Assembly: GCA_016790515.1 (NCBI GenBank)
Contig: JAEUOY010000030.1
Location: 22,717 to 86,716, forward strand
Length of the DNA stretch: 64,000 nucleotides
Direction: 5' to 3'
Origin: Burkholderiaceae bacterium
Lineage (GTDB): Bacteria; Pseudomonadota; Gammaproteobacteria; Burkholderiales; Burkholderiaceae_C
The position numbers and the translations under genes were made by a program. The notes beneath the pieces are model-generated. The model saw only the letters and a program-made list of their open reading frames with translations. It had not been told where the DNA came from and did not search any database. Shown here piece after piece: positions 38,723 through 47,912 of the stretch; position 1 is the first letter of the stretch, and every line of letters starts with the position of its first letter.

Positions 38723-39646
38723 ATGGCCGCCGCCCCCCGCGCCCGACCCGAAGACTTCTTCAGCGCCGACGAATGGCGCTCGCTGACGGCGCGTTCGCGC
38801 TGGCGCGGGCTCTGGCTGGTCGTGCATGCCTGGGGCGTGATCGGCCTGGCGATGGTCGCCGGCGTGCTGTGGCCGCTGACGATCCCGCTGGGCGTGCTGG
38901 TCGTCGGCGCGCGGCAGCTGGGCCTGTTCATCCTGATGCACGACGCGGCGCACGGCCTGCTGCATCCCGGGCGCCGCGTCAACGACCTCGTGGCGCGCTG
39001 GTTCTGCTCGTCCAGCCTCGACGAGTACCGGCCCTACCACCTGCAGCACCATCGCTACGTGCAGCAGGCCGAGGACCCGGACCTGCCGCTGTCGGCGCCG
39101 TTCCCGATCAGCCGCGCGTCGCTGGCGCGCAAGGTGGGGCGCGACCTGAGCGGCCAGACCTTCTTCAAGCAGCGGCTCGGGCCGCTGCTCGACGAGGCCC
39201 GGGCGCGGCGGGCGCCACGCGATCCGTCGAAGCCGCAGTCGCAGGAGCTGGTGCGCGGCCGGCGCTTCCTGATCGGCAACGCGATCGGCTTCACGGTCTT
39301 CGCCGCCGCCGGGTTCTGGTGGGTCTGGCTGCTGCTGTGGCTGCTGCCGATGGCGACCTGGCTGCCGCTGATCTCGCGCGTGCGCAACATCGCCGAGCAT
39401 GCGCTGGTCGGCCGGGACCAGCCCGACCCGCTGCGCCAGGCCCGCACCACCCGCGCCGGCTGGCTCGAGCGCGCGCTGCTGGCGCCGTACTGGGTCAACT
39501 TCCACGGCGAGCACCACCTGTTCACGCAGCTCCCCTGCTGGCAGCTGCCGCGCGCCCATGCGCTGCTGCAGCGCCAGGGCACCACGGCGCGGATGGAGAT
39601 CCAGCCGGGCTATCGCGCCGTGCTGCGTCTGGCCAGCGCTCGCTGA
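38723..39646 (+). CDS. Membrane fatty-acid desaturase family protein
   Basis: 307 aa from ATG 38723; an upstream start in the same frame adds 28 residues. The three diiron His boxes are present: HDAAH (residues 73-77), HLQHHR and HGEHH near the C-terminus. Hydrophobic segments HAWGVIGLAMVAGVLWPLTI and FTVFAAAGFWWVWLLLWLL cross the inner membrane. The family desaturates or hydroxylates lipids. The exact substrate is unknown. Confidence 0.9.
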   Translation: MAAAPRARPEDFFSADEWRSLTARSRWRGLWLVVHAWGVIGLAMVAGVLWPLTIPLGVLVVGARQLGLFILMHDAAHGLLHPGRRVNDLVARWFCSSSLDEYRPYHLQHHRYVQQAEDPDLPLSAPFPISRASLARKVGRDLSGQTFFKQRLGPLLDEARARRAPRDPSKPQSQELVRGRRFLIGNAIGFTVFAAAGFWWVWLLLWLLPMATWLPLISRVRNIAEHALVGRDQPDPLRQARTTRAGWLERALLAPYWVNFHGEHHLFTQLPCWQLPRAHALLQRQGTTARMEIQPGYRAVLRLASAR

Positions 39647-39905
39647 GCTGCGGCCCGGGGGCCTCAGGCCGCCGGCCGACCTCGCCGTCGGAGACCGGTG
39701 CGTCCAGCCCGTCGCAGCCGATCGCCCGGATGCGCCGCGCGAAGCCCGGGGTCGCGATCGGCGAGACCGGGCCCCTGCCGATCACCGCCTTGCCATTGCC
39801 GAGGCCGACGCCGTGGCCGGCGAACGGCACCGCGTCGACATTAGGCGTGTCGGGCAGCATCGTGATCACGGTGTCGGCGCGCGCAGCGACGCTGCCCGGG
39901 TCGGG
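39647..39905 (-). pseudogene. Decayed tartronate semialdehyde reductase-like gene
   Basis: On the minus strand the frame reads GSVAARADTVITMLPDTPNV, then GNGKAVIGRGPVSPIATPGF and IRAIGCDGLDAPVSDGEVGR. This closely resembles the GarR/GlxR segment VxxADxVITMxPDTPDVExV, SSISPxATxxFA and DAPVSGGEVGA. The Rossmann N-terminus and the C-terminal domain are missing, and the expected DMSS has become GRGPV. Only about 85 codons are left, directly behind the desaturase gene. It cannot make a working enzyme. Confidence 0.65.
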
Positions 39906-40133
39906 GCAGGGCGGTCATCTCGTGGGGTTCCCGACAGTGCATCTCGGCGCCAGTGACCGGCGACAGCCGGGCCCGACCACCGGCACGCGGTAGTCCATCC
40001 AGCCGACCTGGTGCTCCGACCCTACCGACGCGCGGGCACGCGCAAGTTGTGGTTATCACGCAGCGGGACGCCGTTGCCGTCCGTCAGAATCGCAGCGCCC
40101 GAGCCGCCGCTGCGCAGAATGGAAGGTGCCCCG
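39906..40133. other. Non-coding stretch between decayed gene and TerC gene
   Basis: No convincing gene, RNA or promoter is seen. The minus-strand reading contains short pieces that might be more of the decayed gene's neighbourhood, but none is recognisable. The TerC ribosome site GGAAGG lies at its right end (about 40121-40126). Confidence 0.5.
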
Positions 40134-40883
40134 ATGATCGAACTGCTGACTTCCCCCCAGACCTGGATCGCCTTCGCCACGCTGACCGCGCTGGAACTGG
40201 TGCTGGGCATCGACAACATCATCTTCATCTCGATCCTGGTCGACAAGCTGCCCAAGGCCAAGCAGGAGCTGGCGCGCCGGATCGGCCTGTTCATGGCGAT
40301 GTTCATGCGCATCGGCCTGCTGCTGGTGCTGGCCTGGATCGTCGGGCTGGTGGCGCCGCTGTTCACGGTGTTGGGCCAGGAGATCTCGGGCCGCGACATG
40401 ATCCTGATCCTGGGCGGGCTGTTCCTGATCTGGAAGAGCACCGGCGAGATCCACCAGTCGCTCGAAGGCGAGGAGGAGCATGCGGGTGCTGCCGCGAAGG
40501 CCGCCTTCACCGCGGTGATCCTGCAGATCATGGTCGTCGACCTGGTGTTCTCGCTCGACTCGATCATCACCGCGGTCGGCATGGTCGACGACGTGCGCAT
40601 CATGATCGCCGCGGTGGTCGCGTCGGTGGGCCTGATGATGCTGTTCGCCAGCGCGATCGGCCATTTCGTCTCCGACCACCCGACGATCAAGATGCTGGCG
40701 CTGTCGTTCCTGGTCGTCGTCGGCGTGGTGCTGGTCGCCGAGGGCTTCGACCACCATGTGCCCAAGGGCTACATCTACTTCGCGATGGCCTTCTCGCTGG
40801 GTGTCGAGATGATCAACATCCGCATGCGCAAGAAGTCCGCGCACCGGGTCAAGCTGAACCCGCCGATCATTCCCGGCGATTGA
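40134..40883 (+). CDS. TerC-family integral membrane protein
   Basis: 249 aa from ATG 40134, with GGAAGG 7 bp upstream. Seven or so hydrophobic segments include WIAFATLTALELVLGIDNII and the matching repeat LQIMVVDLVFSLDSIITAVG. The acidic residues in LGIDN and FSLDS are hallmarks of the TerC/YjbE family, linked to metal (Mn) export and tellurite resistance. The C-terminus is basic. Ion specificity is not shown by sequence. Confidence 0.92.
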   Translation: MIELLTSPQTWIAFATLTALELVLGIDNIIFISILVDKLPKAKQELARRIGLFMAMFMRIGLLLVLAWIVGLVAPLFTVLGQEISGRDMILILGGLFLIWKSTGEIHQSLEGEEEHAGAAAKAAFTAVILQIMVVDLVFSLDSIITAVGMVDDVRIMIAAVVASVGLMMLFASAIGHFVSDHPTIKMLALSFLVVVGVVLVAEGFDHHVPKGYIYFAMAFSLGVEMINIRMRKKSAHRVKLNPPIIPGD

Positions 40884-40894
40884 GTGGCCGCTCG

Positions 40895-40914
40895 ATATCA
40901 TTGAACGCTGATAT
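40895..40914. promoter_or_regulatory. 20-bp palindromic motif upstream of AhpD-like gene
   Basis: ATATCATTGAACGCTGATAT has inverted ATATCA/TGATAT ends with 8 bp between. It lies 54 bp before the AhpD-like ATG. A motif of the same length with 14 of 20 matching bases occurs in front of dps (45221-45240). A shared regulator, for example of the peroxide response, is proposed. Confidence 0.45.
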
Positions 40915-40968
40915 AAAGTCGAGGCCTGCTCAGCCCCATGCCGTCGCGTCGACGGCGCCTCGACGCCC

Positions 40969-41331
40969 ATGTCCACCGACAAGTACCACCAGATCACGGC
41001 GAACACCTCGGCCCACCTGGCCAAGCTGCGTGCCGACACGCCCGACACGATGCGCGGCTTCTCGGCGCTGGCGATGGCCGCCACCCGCCCCGGCGCACTC
41101 GACAAGAAGACCAAGGAGCTGATTGCGATGGCGCTGTCGGTGGCCTCGCGCTGCGACCCCTGCCTGGGCTACCACGCCGAGGCGCTGGTCAAGCTGGGCG
41201 CGACCCGGGCCGAGTTCGAGGAGATGCTCGGGATGTGCGTCTACATGGGCGGCGGGCCGTCGCTGATGTACGCCGCCAACGCGCTGCAGGCCTACGAGGA
41301 GTTCGGCGGCGAGCAGGCCGCCGGCAGCTGA
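40969..41331 (+). CDS. AhpD-like carboxymuconolactone decarboxylase-family protein
   Basis: 120 aa. The redox motif is RCDPCLGYHAEAL with Cys62, Cys65 and His69, as in AhpD alkylhydroperoxidases. The preceding helix DKKTKELIAMALSVAS and following MLGMCVYMGGGPSLMYAANA are typical. It probably takes part in peroxide or thiol redox chemistry. It lies next to a sigma-54 activator and an FNR-like gene in convergent orientation. Confidence 0.9.
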   Translation: MSTDKYHQITANTSAHLAKLRADTPDTMRGFSALAMAATRPGALDKKTKELIAMALSVASRCDPCLGYHAEALVKLGATRAEFEEMLGMCVYMGGGPSLMYAANALQAYEEFGGEQAAGS

Positions 41332-41353
41332 CCGGCTGCCGCGCCGGGCGGCT

Positions 41354-42727
<1,374 letters not shown>

Positions 42728-42730
42728 GGT

Positions 42731-43477
42731 CTAGGCCGCGTCCTGGCTGGCCAGCACCGCGGCCAGGCGGTCGCGGTCGAGCCGGGCATGGCGCGGCGGC
42801 AGCGGCACGATCGCGCCGTCGCGCCGCAGCCGGCTGACCATGCGGCTGGCGGTCTCGACCGTCATGTCGAGCATCGCGCCCATGTCCTCGCGCCGCGGCA
42901 GCCAGATCAGGCCCTGCTCGTCGGCATGGCGGTCCAGCAGCGCCAGCAGCTTCAGCACGCGGCGCAGCGCGGAGCCGGTGGCCAGGTCGGCGACCCAGGC
43001 CTCGGCCTGCTCCAGCGCCTGCTGCCAGCGCCGCATCAGCTCGAGCAGCAGCGCGTTCTCGCCGCGGCCGAGCTGGTCGACCAGCGTGCGCGGGATGCGG
43101 CACAGCTGCACCTCGGTGCAGGCCACCGCCTCGTCGGCATAGGGCCGCTGCAGCAGCGCCTCCTGGCCGATCAGGTCGCCGCGGCCGGCCAGCCGCACGA
43201 TGCGGCGGTCGCCGCCTTCGGTCACGCGCTCGAAGCGCACGATGCCCGAGCGCACGGTGTAGACCGCGCCGCCGGGGTCGCCGCGGCCGAAGATCCGCTC
43301 GTCGGGGCCCAGCTGCGGCGTGGCGATGTGGGTATGGATGCGGTCGAGCGAGGCTGCATCCAGCGCACCGAACAGCGCGCTGCGGCGCACCTCGCAGGCG
43401 GCGCAGACGCGGGCCTGCGGATGGCTGTCGTCCTGCAGGTACAGCGGAGTCGGTCGGATCGGCAGCGGAGCGTTCAT
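42731..43477 (-). CDS. Crp/FNR-family regulator, FNR-like with altered Cys set
   Basis: 248 aa from ATG 43477. The cyclic-nucleotide-type beta barrel runs about residues 35-150 (IFGRGDPGGAVYTVRSGIVR) and the helix-turn-helix is MGAMLDMTVETASRMVSRLR. Cys25 and Cys28 (VCAACEVRRS) resemble the FNR cluster, and Cys120 and Cys126 lie where FNR has one more ligand, but the third N-terminal FNR Cys is missing. An oxygen or redox signal is likely. It forms an operon with the sigma-54 activator. Confidence 0.88.
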   Translation of the reverse strand: MNAPLPIRPTPLYLQDDSHPQARVCAACEVRRSALFGALDAASLDRIHTHIATPQLGPDERIFGRGDPGGAVYTVRSGIVRFERVTEGGDRRIVRLAGRGDLIGQEALLQRPYADEAVACTEVQLCRIPRTLVDQLGRGENALLLELMRRWQQALEQAEAWVADLATGSALRRVLKLLALLDRHADEQGLIWLPRREDMGAMLDMTVETASRMVSRLRRDGAIVPLPPRHARLDRDRLAAVLASQDAA

Positions 43478-43634
43478 GCGGTGGGCGGCCAGGGAGATCG
43501 GACGGGCAGGGGGCACGGCGGCAGTCGGGCGACCGCCCGAGGCGCATCGCAGCCGTCGACTTTACATCAGTCTTCGCTTATGTTGCGCCGGCGGTCGGCG
43601 TCCACGGACATCGGCCACCTGCCAGGCGGCGGCT

Positions 43635-43665
43635 GCCATCGGTGGCATGGCATGCCACCGATGGC
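43635..43665. promoter_or_regulatory. 31-bp perfect palindrome, possible activator site
   Basis: The arms GCCATCGGTGGCATG and CATGCCACCGATGGC (15 bp each) flank a single G. It lies about 130 bp upstream of the expected start of transcription of the Rieske gene, the usual distance for a sigma-54 activator site. It is not followed by a T-run, so a terminator is less likely. Confidence 0.5.
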
Positions 43666-43753
43666 GCCGGGAGGGTCGATCCCGGTGCCCGCCGCGTCGA
43701 CCAGATCGATGCAAGTGGTTGTCGGACAAGGAGTCTTCGAGGATCCGGCAGCT

Positions 43754-43769
43754 TGGCACGCAACTTGAC
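43754..43769 (+). promoter_or_regulatory. Sigma-54-like -24/-12 promoter
   Basis: TGGCACGCAACTTGAC matches TGGCACG-N4-TTGC except that the C of the -12 GC is A. It is 57 bp before the ATG of the Rieske gene. A sigma-54 activator gene lies nearby. Confidence 0.45.
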
Positions 43770-43825
43770 GACGCCTGGTGCGTCGCACCGCTCGAGGTGC
43801 CCCGAAGATCGCGAAGGAATCCCTC

Positions 43826-44440
43826 ATGACCGACCCCGCCCCGACTGCCCTTGCCGCTGCCACGCCGCCGGACCCCGAGCGCCGCAGCTGGCTGATCGCC
43901 ACCGGGGCGGCCGGCGGCGCCGCGGTGGTGGCCACCTCATTGCCCTTCGCCTCGAGCTTCGCGCCGAGCGAGCGGGCCCGGGCCCGGGGCGCTGCGGTCG
44001 AGGTCGACATCGGCGACCTCCCGCCCGGCGCCATGAAGACCGTCGAGTGGCGCGGCAAGCCGGTGTGGGTGCTGCGCCGCACACCCGGGATGCTGGCCGC
44101 GCTGACGGGCCAGGAGGCCGAACTGGCCGATCCGGGTTCGGCGCGCAGCCAGCAGCCGGATGAAGCCCGCAACCCCGGGCGCGCGATCCGGCCCGAGGTC
44201 TTCGTCGCGGTGGGCATCTGCACCCACCTGGGCTGCTCGCCGAGCACTGTGCCCCAGGGCAGCAACAACCCCGGCGTCGGCGAGCACTGGCAGGGCGGCT
44301 TCTTCTGCCCCTGCCACGGCTCGACCTTCGACATCGCGGGCCGGGTGTTCAGGAACAAGCCCGCGCCGACCAACCTCGAGGTGCCGCCGCACCGCTGGCT
44401 CAGCGACACGCGGCTGCTGATCGGCGAGGACCAGGCCTGA
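43826..44440 (+). CDS. petA: Rieske [2Fe-2S] protein, bc1-complex type (orphan)
   Basis: 204 aa from ATG 43826, with AAGGA 8 bp before it. The N-terminus PERRSWLIATGAAGGAAVVA is a Tat-like membrane anchor. The Rieske ligands are VGICTHLGCSPS and FFCPCHGSTFD, each with Cys and His, plus the disulfide Cys. These match the ubiquinol-cytochrome c reductase iron-sulfur subunit. No cytochrome b or c1 gene follows, so it is an extra copy or partner of an unknown complex. Its promoter looks sigma-54 dependent. Confidence 0.9.
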   Translation: MTDPAPTALAAATPPDPERRSWLIATGAAGGAAVVATSLPFASSFAPSERARARGAAVEVDIGDLPPGAMKTVEWRGKPVWVLRRTPGMLAALTGQEAELADPGSARSQQPDEARNPGRAIRPEVFVAVGICTHLGCSPSTVPQGSNNPGVGEHWQGGFFCPCHGSTFDIAGRVFRNKPAPTNLEVPPHRWLSDTRLLIGEDQA

Positions 44441-44634
44441 GCTTCGTGCCGCCGCGCCGCGCCGGCCGCCGAACCCGGGATCGCGGCCAGGTTGCCCAGC
44501 GGCTGCGGCGTGGCCGATGCCACCGCCGGCCAGGCCCGCATTGCACTGCAGGACCCGCGCACCATCGCCGCGGCCAGCGACTGCGCCGAGCTGCGCGCGG
44601 CCTGCGAACGGGCGCGCGCGGGTCGCTGCAGGCC

Positions 44635-45147
44635 TCACTCCTCCAGCAGCACCCGCAGCATCCAGGCCGTCTTCTCGTGGACGTCCATGCGCTGGGTCAG
44701 CAGGTCGGCGCTGGGCTGGTCGTTGGCGGCGTCGACGACCTCGAACACCGAACGCGCGGTGCGGGCCACCGATTCATGGCCGGCGGCCAGGATCGCGACC
44801 ATCTCCAGCGCCTTGGGCGGCACCGTCGGCGCGTCCTTCAGCGAACTGAGCTTGCCGAACTGGGCATACGAGCCGGGGGCGGGATGACCCAGCGCGCGGA
44901 TGCGTTCGGCGATCGGGTCGACCGCGTTCCACAGCTCGGTGTACTGGGCCATGAACATCGCGTGCAGCGAATTGAACATCGGCCCGGCCACGTTCCAGTG
45001 GAAGTTGTGGGTGGTCAGGTACAGCGTGTAGGTGTCGGCCAGCAGGCGCGACAGGCCGTCGGCGATCGCCGCACGATCCTTCTCGCCGATGCCGATGTCG
45101 ATCGGGCTGCCTCGTGCAAAGGACGCAGCGGACTTCTTCTTGGCCAT
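44635..45147 (-). CDS. dps: Dps-family DNA-binding ferroxidase
   Basis: 170 aa. A Lys-rich N-terminus (MAKKKSAASFARG) may bind DNA. The ferroxidase site is visible in LTTHNFHWNVAGPMFNSLH, then MFMAQYTELWNAVDPIAERI. The C-terminal helix ends TQRMDVHEKTAWMLRVLLEE. The protein stores iron and uses up peroxide. GGAG precedes the ATG. A motif shared with the AhpD-like promoter lies 74 bp upstream. Confidence 0.95.
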   Translation of the reverse strand: MAKKKSAASFARGSPIDIGIGEKDRAAIADGLSRLLADTYTLYLTTHNFHWNVAGPMFNSLHAMFMAQYTELWNAVDPIAERIRALGHPAPGSYAQFGKLSSLKDAPTVPPKALEMVAILAAGHESVARTARSVFEVVDAANDQPSADLLTQRMDVHEKTAWMLRVLLEE

Positions 45148-45220
45148 GACGATCTCCTGAGTGAAAGCACGCATCGAGTTTAGGGCTGATGGTCGACCGG
45201 GCGGACGGGTCGGTCCTACA

Positions 45221-45240
45221 ATATGAGCTATTGCTGATAT
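45221..45240. promoter_or_regulatory. 20-bp motif upstream of dps
   Basis: ATATGAGCTATTGCTGATAT resembles the motif at 40895-40914 in 14 of 20 positions, with the shared right half GCTGATAT. It lies 74 bp upstream of the dps ATG. On the minus strand TTGCAA, a 16-bp spacer and TATTGT overlap it as a possible promoter. Confidence 0.45.
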
Positions 45241-45441
45241 TGCAATTCTCGATGGCGACAAGACACCCTGCGGCGGCGACGCGCCGACGACAAGCGGCCC
45301 GTCACAACGCGAGCAGTCCTCTGGCGCGCCGCCGGCCCGCATCGCTGCCGGTACCGGGCGGCCTGGCGGCGGGCCTCGCCGGCCTGCCTGGGTGCTGCAG
45401 ACTCGACGATCCGCGCATGGACGTCGCTGCGGTCTGACCCG

Positions 45442-46254
45442 ATGCTGTCGGTCCCGCTCGGTCCGCTGGCGTTGCCGGTCGCGCCGCTGCTGCTGCTCGC
45501 GGCGGTGTGGCTGGCGGCCGCGCTGGCGCGCCGCGGGGCCGGCATTGCGGCGGAAAACGTGGTCTGGATCGCCGCCGGGCTGGGGCTGCTCGCGGCGCGG
45601 GCCGGCCACCTGCTGCGCCATGCCGACGCCTACGCGGCCAGCCCGGCGGCGATGCTCGACCTGCGCGACGGCGGCTTTTGGGCCGCCCCCGGCTGGACCG
45701 CCGCCGGCCTGTGGCTGGCCTGGCGCGCGGCCTCGGCGCCGCCGCTGCGCCGCGCGCTGGGCGCCGCCGCGCTGGCCGGCGTTGCGCTGTGGGGTGGTAC
45801 CAGCCTGCTGCTCGACCGCGTCAGCGCAGGTGGCGACGCGGCGCTGCCGGCGATCGACCTGGCCGGCCTGAACGATGGGCGCCTGCGCCCATTGCCCGAG
45901 CTGGCGGTCGGCCAGCCGACGGTGATCAACCTGTGGGCCAGCTGGTGCGGCCCCTGCCGCGCCGAGATGCCGATGCTGGCCGCCGCGCAGCAGCGCGAGC
46001 GCGGCATTCGCTTCCTGTTCGTCAACCAGGGCGAATCGGCCGCCACGGTGCAGGCCTACCTGCGGCGCGAGGGCCTGGCGCTGGACGGCGTCTGGCTCGA
46101 TCCGGCCAGCCGCGCCGGCCCGGCCTTCGGTTCACGCGGCCTGCCGACCACGCTGTTCATCGACGCCGCCGGGCGGCGCGTCGACGCCCATTTCGGCGTG
46201 CTGAACGCCGCCGCGCTGAAGGCGCGGCTGAACGCGCTGAACGCCTCACGATGA
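45442..46254 (+). CDS. Membrane-anchored TlpA/thioredoxin-like protein
   Basis: 270 aa. The N-terminal 120 residues have about four hydrophobic segments (LPVAPLLLLAAVWLAAALA; VVWIAAGLGLLAARAGHLL), and the stretch HADAYAASPAAMLDLRDGGF resembles the prolipoprotein diacylglyceryl transferase fold. The C-terminal TlpA-like thioredoxin domain has NLWASWCGPCRAEMPMLAAA and GLPTTLFIDAAG (cis-Pro). It likely reduces disulfides on the periplasmic side. The stop overlaps the next ATG. Confidence 0.88.
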   Translation: MLSVPLGPLALPVAPLLLLAAVWLAAALARRGAGIAAENVVWIAAGLGLLAARAGHLLRHADAYAASPAAMLDLRDGGFWAAPGWTAAGLWLAWRAASAPPLRRALGAAALAGVALWGGTSLLLDRVSAGGDAALPAIDLAGLNDGRLRPLPELAVGQPTVINLWASWCGPCRAEMPMLAAAQQRERGIRFLFVNQGESAATVQAYLRREGLALDGVWLDPASRAGPAFGSRGLPTTLFIDAAGRRVDAHFGVLNAAALKARLNALNASR

Positions 46255-46961
46255 CCTCCACGATGTCCTCCACGCCACGCCTGATCGACGACGAACTCGA
46301 CCTGCTCGACGAACTGGTGCCGCTCGCCGGCCGGCGCCTGATCGAGCTGGGCTGCGGCAATGCCCGGCTGGCCCGCGCGCTGCTCGAGCGCCATCCCGAT
46401 GCCGAGCTCACCGGGCTGGAGGTCGACCAGCGCCAGCACGCGAAGAACCTGGCCGCGCCGCAGCCGCGGCTGCATTTCGTCGCTGCCGGCGCGCAGGCGA
46501 TCCCGTTCGCCGACGCCAGCTTCGACGGCGCGCTGATGCTGAAGTCGCTGCACCATGTGCCGCAGCCGCTGATGGCGCAGGCGCTGGCCGAGGTGGCCCG
46601 GGTGCTGCGCCCCGGCGGCTGGCTCTATGCGTCCGAGCCGGTGTTCGCCGGCGCGCTGAACGAACTGGTGCGCCTGTTCAACGACGAACAGGCGGTGCGT
46701 GCCGCGGCGCAGCAGGCGCTGGACGACGCGCTGCGCTCGGGCCGCTGGGAGACGGCGGCCGAGCTGCGCTTCGAGACGCCGGTGCAGTTCGCCGACTTCG
46801 CCGACTTCGAGCAGCGCATGATGCGCCCGACCTTCGCCGACCACCACATCGACGATGCGATGCTGGCCGCGGTGCGCGAGCGCTTCGCGCCGCATGCCGG
46901 CGCGCAGGGCGCGCGCTTCACGCGGCCGATGCACGTGCGGCTGCTGCGCCGCCTGGCCTGA
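46251..46961 (+). CDS. Class I SAM-dependent methyltransferase
   Basis: 236 aa from ATG 46251, overlapping the TlpA-like gene by 4 nt. The SAM motif is GRRLIELGCGNARLARALLE, with the acidic loop LTGLEVD and post-I region IPFADASFDGALMLKSLHHV. The C-terminal half lacks recognised substrate motifs. Substrate unknown. It may be cotranscribed with the neighbouring methyltransferase. Confidence 0.88.
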   Translation: MTSTMSSTPRLIDDELDLLDELVPLAGRRLIELGCGNARLARALLERHPDAELTGLEVDQRQHAKNLAAPQPRLHFVAAGAQAIPFADASFDGALMLKSLHHVPQPLMAQALAEVARVLRPGGWLYASEPVFAGALNELVRLFNDEQAVRAAAQQALDDALRSGRWETAAELRFETPVQFADFADFEQRMMRPTFADHHIDDAMLAAVRERFAPHAGAQGARFTRPMHVRLLRRLA

Positions 46962-46985
46962 GACCCTGACTTGCGGAGACCGACC

Positions 46986-47621
46986 TTGTCGCAGAACACC
47001 GCCCCTGCCTTCGGCGATGCCGCCGAGACCTGGAACCGACGCTTCAGCAGCGACGAGTTCCTGTTCGGCACCGAACCCAATGCCTGGCTGAAGGCGCATG
47101 CCGGCGTCTGGCGCAGCGGCCAGCGCGTGCTCTGCGTCGCCGACGGCGAAGGCCGCAACAGCGTCTGGCTGGCGCGCCGGGGCCTGCAGGTGGACGCCTT
47201 CGACATCGCCGAGGTCGGCGTCGCGAAGGCGCGCAAGCTGGCCGCCGAGGCCGGCGTCAGCGTGAACCACGCGGTCGCCGACTGCGACGCCTATGCCTGG
47301 CCCGACGCGGCCTGCGACGGCGTCGCGGCGATCTTCATCCAGTTTGCCGACCCGGCCCAGCGCCAGCGCCTGTTCGAGCGCATCGTGGCCAGCCTGAAGC
47401 CCGGCGGCACGCTGGTGCTGCAGGGCTACACGCCCAAGCAGCTGGACTACCGCACCGGCGGCCCGCCGTTTGCCTCGCACCTGTACACGCCCGAGCTGCT
47501 GCGCGAAGCCTTCACCGGGCTCGAGATCGTCGAGCTGCGCGAGTACGAGGCCGAGGTCGCCGAAGGCAGCGGCCACCGCGGCCGCTCGGCGCTGATCGGC
47601 CTGGTGGCGCGGCGGCGCTGA
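46986..47621 (+). CDS. SAM-dependent methyltransferase (TehB/TPMT-like)
   Basis: 211 aa from a TTG at 46986, with GGAG 7 bp before it; the read-through frame starts earlier. The N-terminus ETWNRRFSSDEFLFGTEPNA and motif I VLCVADGEGRNSVWLARRG are like the YWYRXXF-type/TehB methyltransferases. Motif IV is AAIFIQFADPAQRQRLFER. The C-terminal LVLQGYTPKQLDYRTGGP is typical. It may detoxify tellurite or thiols. This is family-based. Confidence 0.85.
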   Translation: MSQNTAPAFGDAAETWNRRFSSDEFLFGTEPNAWLKAHAGVWRSGQRVLCVADGEGRNSVWLARRGLQVDAFDIAEVGVAKARKLAAEAGVSVNHAVADCDAYAWPDAACDGVAAIFIQFADPAQRQRLFERIVASLKPGGTLVLQGYTPKQLDYRTGGPPFASHLYTPELLREAFTGLEIVELREYEAEVAEGSGHRGRSALIGLVARRR

Positions 47622-47912
47622 ACGCCTGGGGTCTGGCCGGCCTGGCGCCTGTCGGCGCGCGACCGCAGCGATGACCGTCGCGCGGCGGGGGGAGGTCTGT
47701 CGGGACGCCTGTGGGGACGCCTGTGCGCCTCTGGTGTGGTGACGGGCGCCGACGGGGTCGGGTCGAGGGGGCGGCTGCGGGCCGTGACGCCGATCCGGCG
47801 CGACCGGCGCGAAGCACTCGACGGCAGGCAGGTTTCTCGGCGCCGTCATCGCCGAAGGTGCATAGTCGCCGCCAGCGCAGGGGCACCATCGGCGTTGCCC
47901 TGGGGAGACGCG
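47622..47912. other. Non-coding stretch before the hybrid kinase
   Basis: No gene is supported. It contains a short direct repeat GGGACGCCTGT twice (about 47702-47724). A long upstream extension of the kinase frame is open here but low complexity and Arg-rich, so the kinase is started at 47913. Confidence 0.5.

Larger units (their letters stand above)
43478..43825. other. Regulatory intergenic region between FNR-like and Rieske genes
   Basis: 348 bp between divergent starts. It holds a 31-bp perfect palindrome and a sigma-54-like promoter, listed separately. No small gene is evident in either strand. Confidence 0.6.

Noticed and set aside
44441-44634. Possible small gene between the Rieske and dps genes
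   Set aside because: No start with a ribosome site and no recognisable protein in any frame.
45189-45437. Possible 82-aa gene between dps and the TlpA-like gene
   Set aside because: It is Arg/Pro-rich, without a ribosome site, and overlaps the dps promoter motif.
47736-47912. Upstream extension of the hybrid kinase by 59 codons
   Set aside because: Residues are Arg-rich and unlike the family; the ATG at 47913 gives the usual short N-terminus before the membrane domain.
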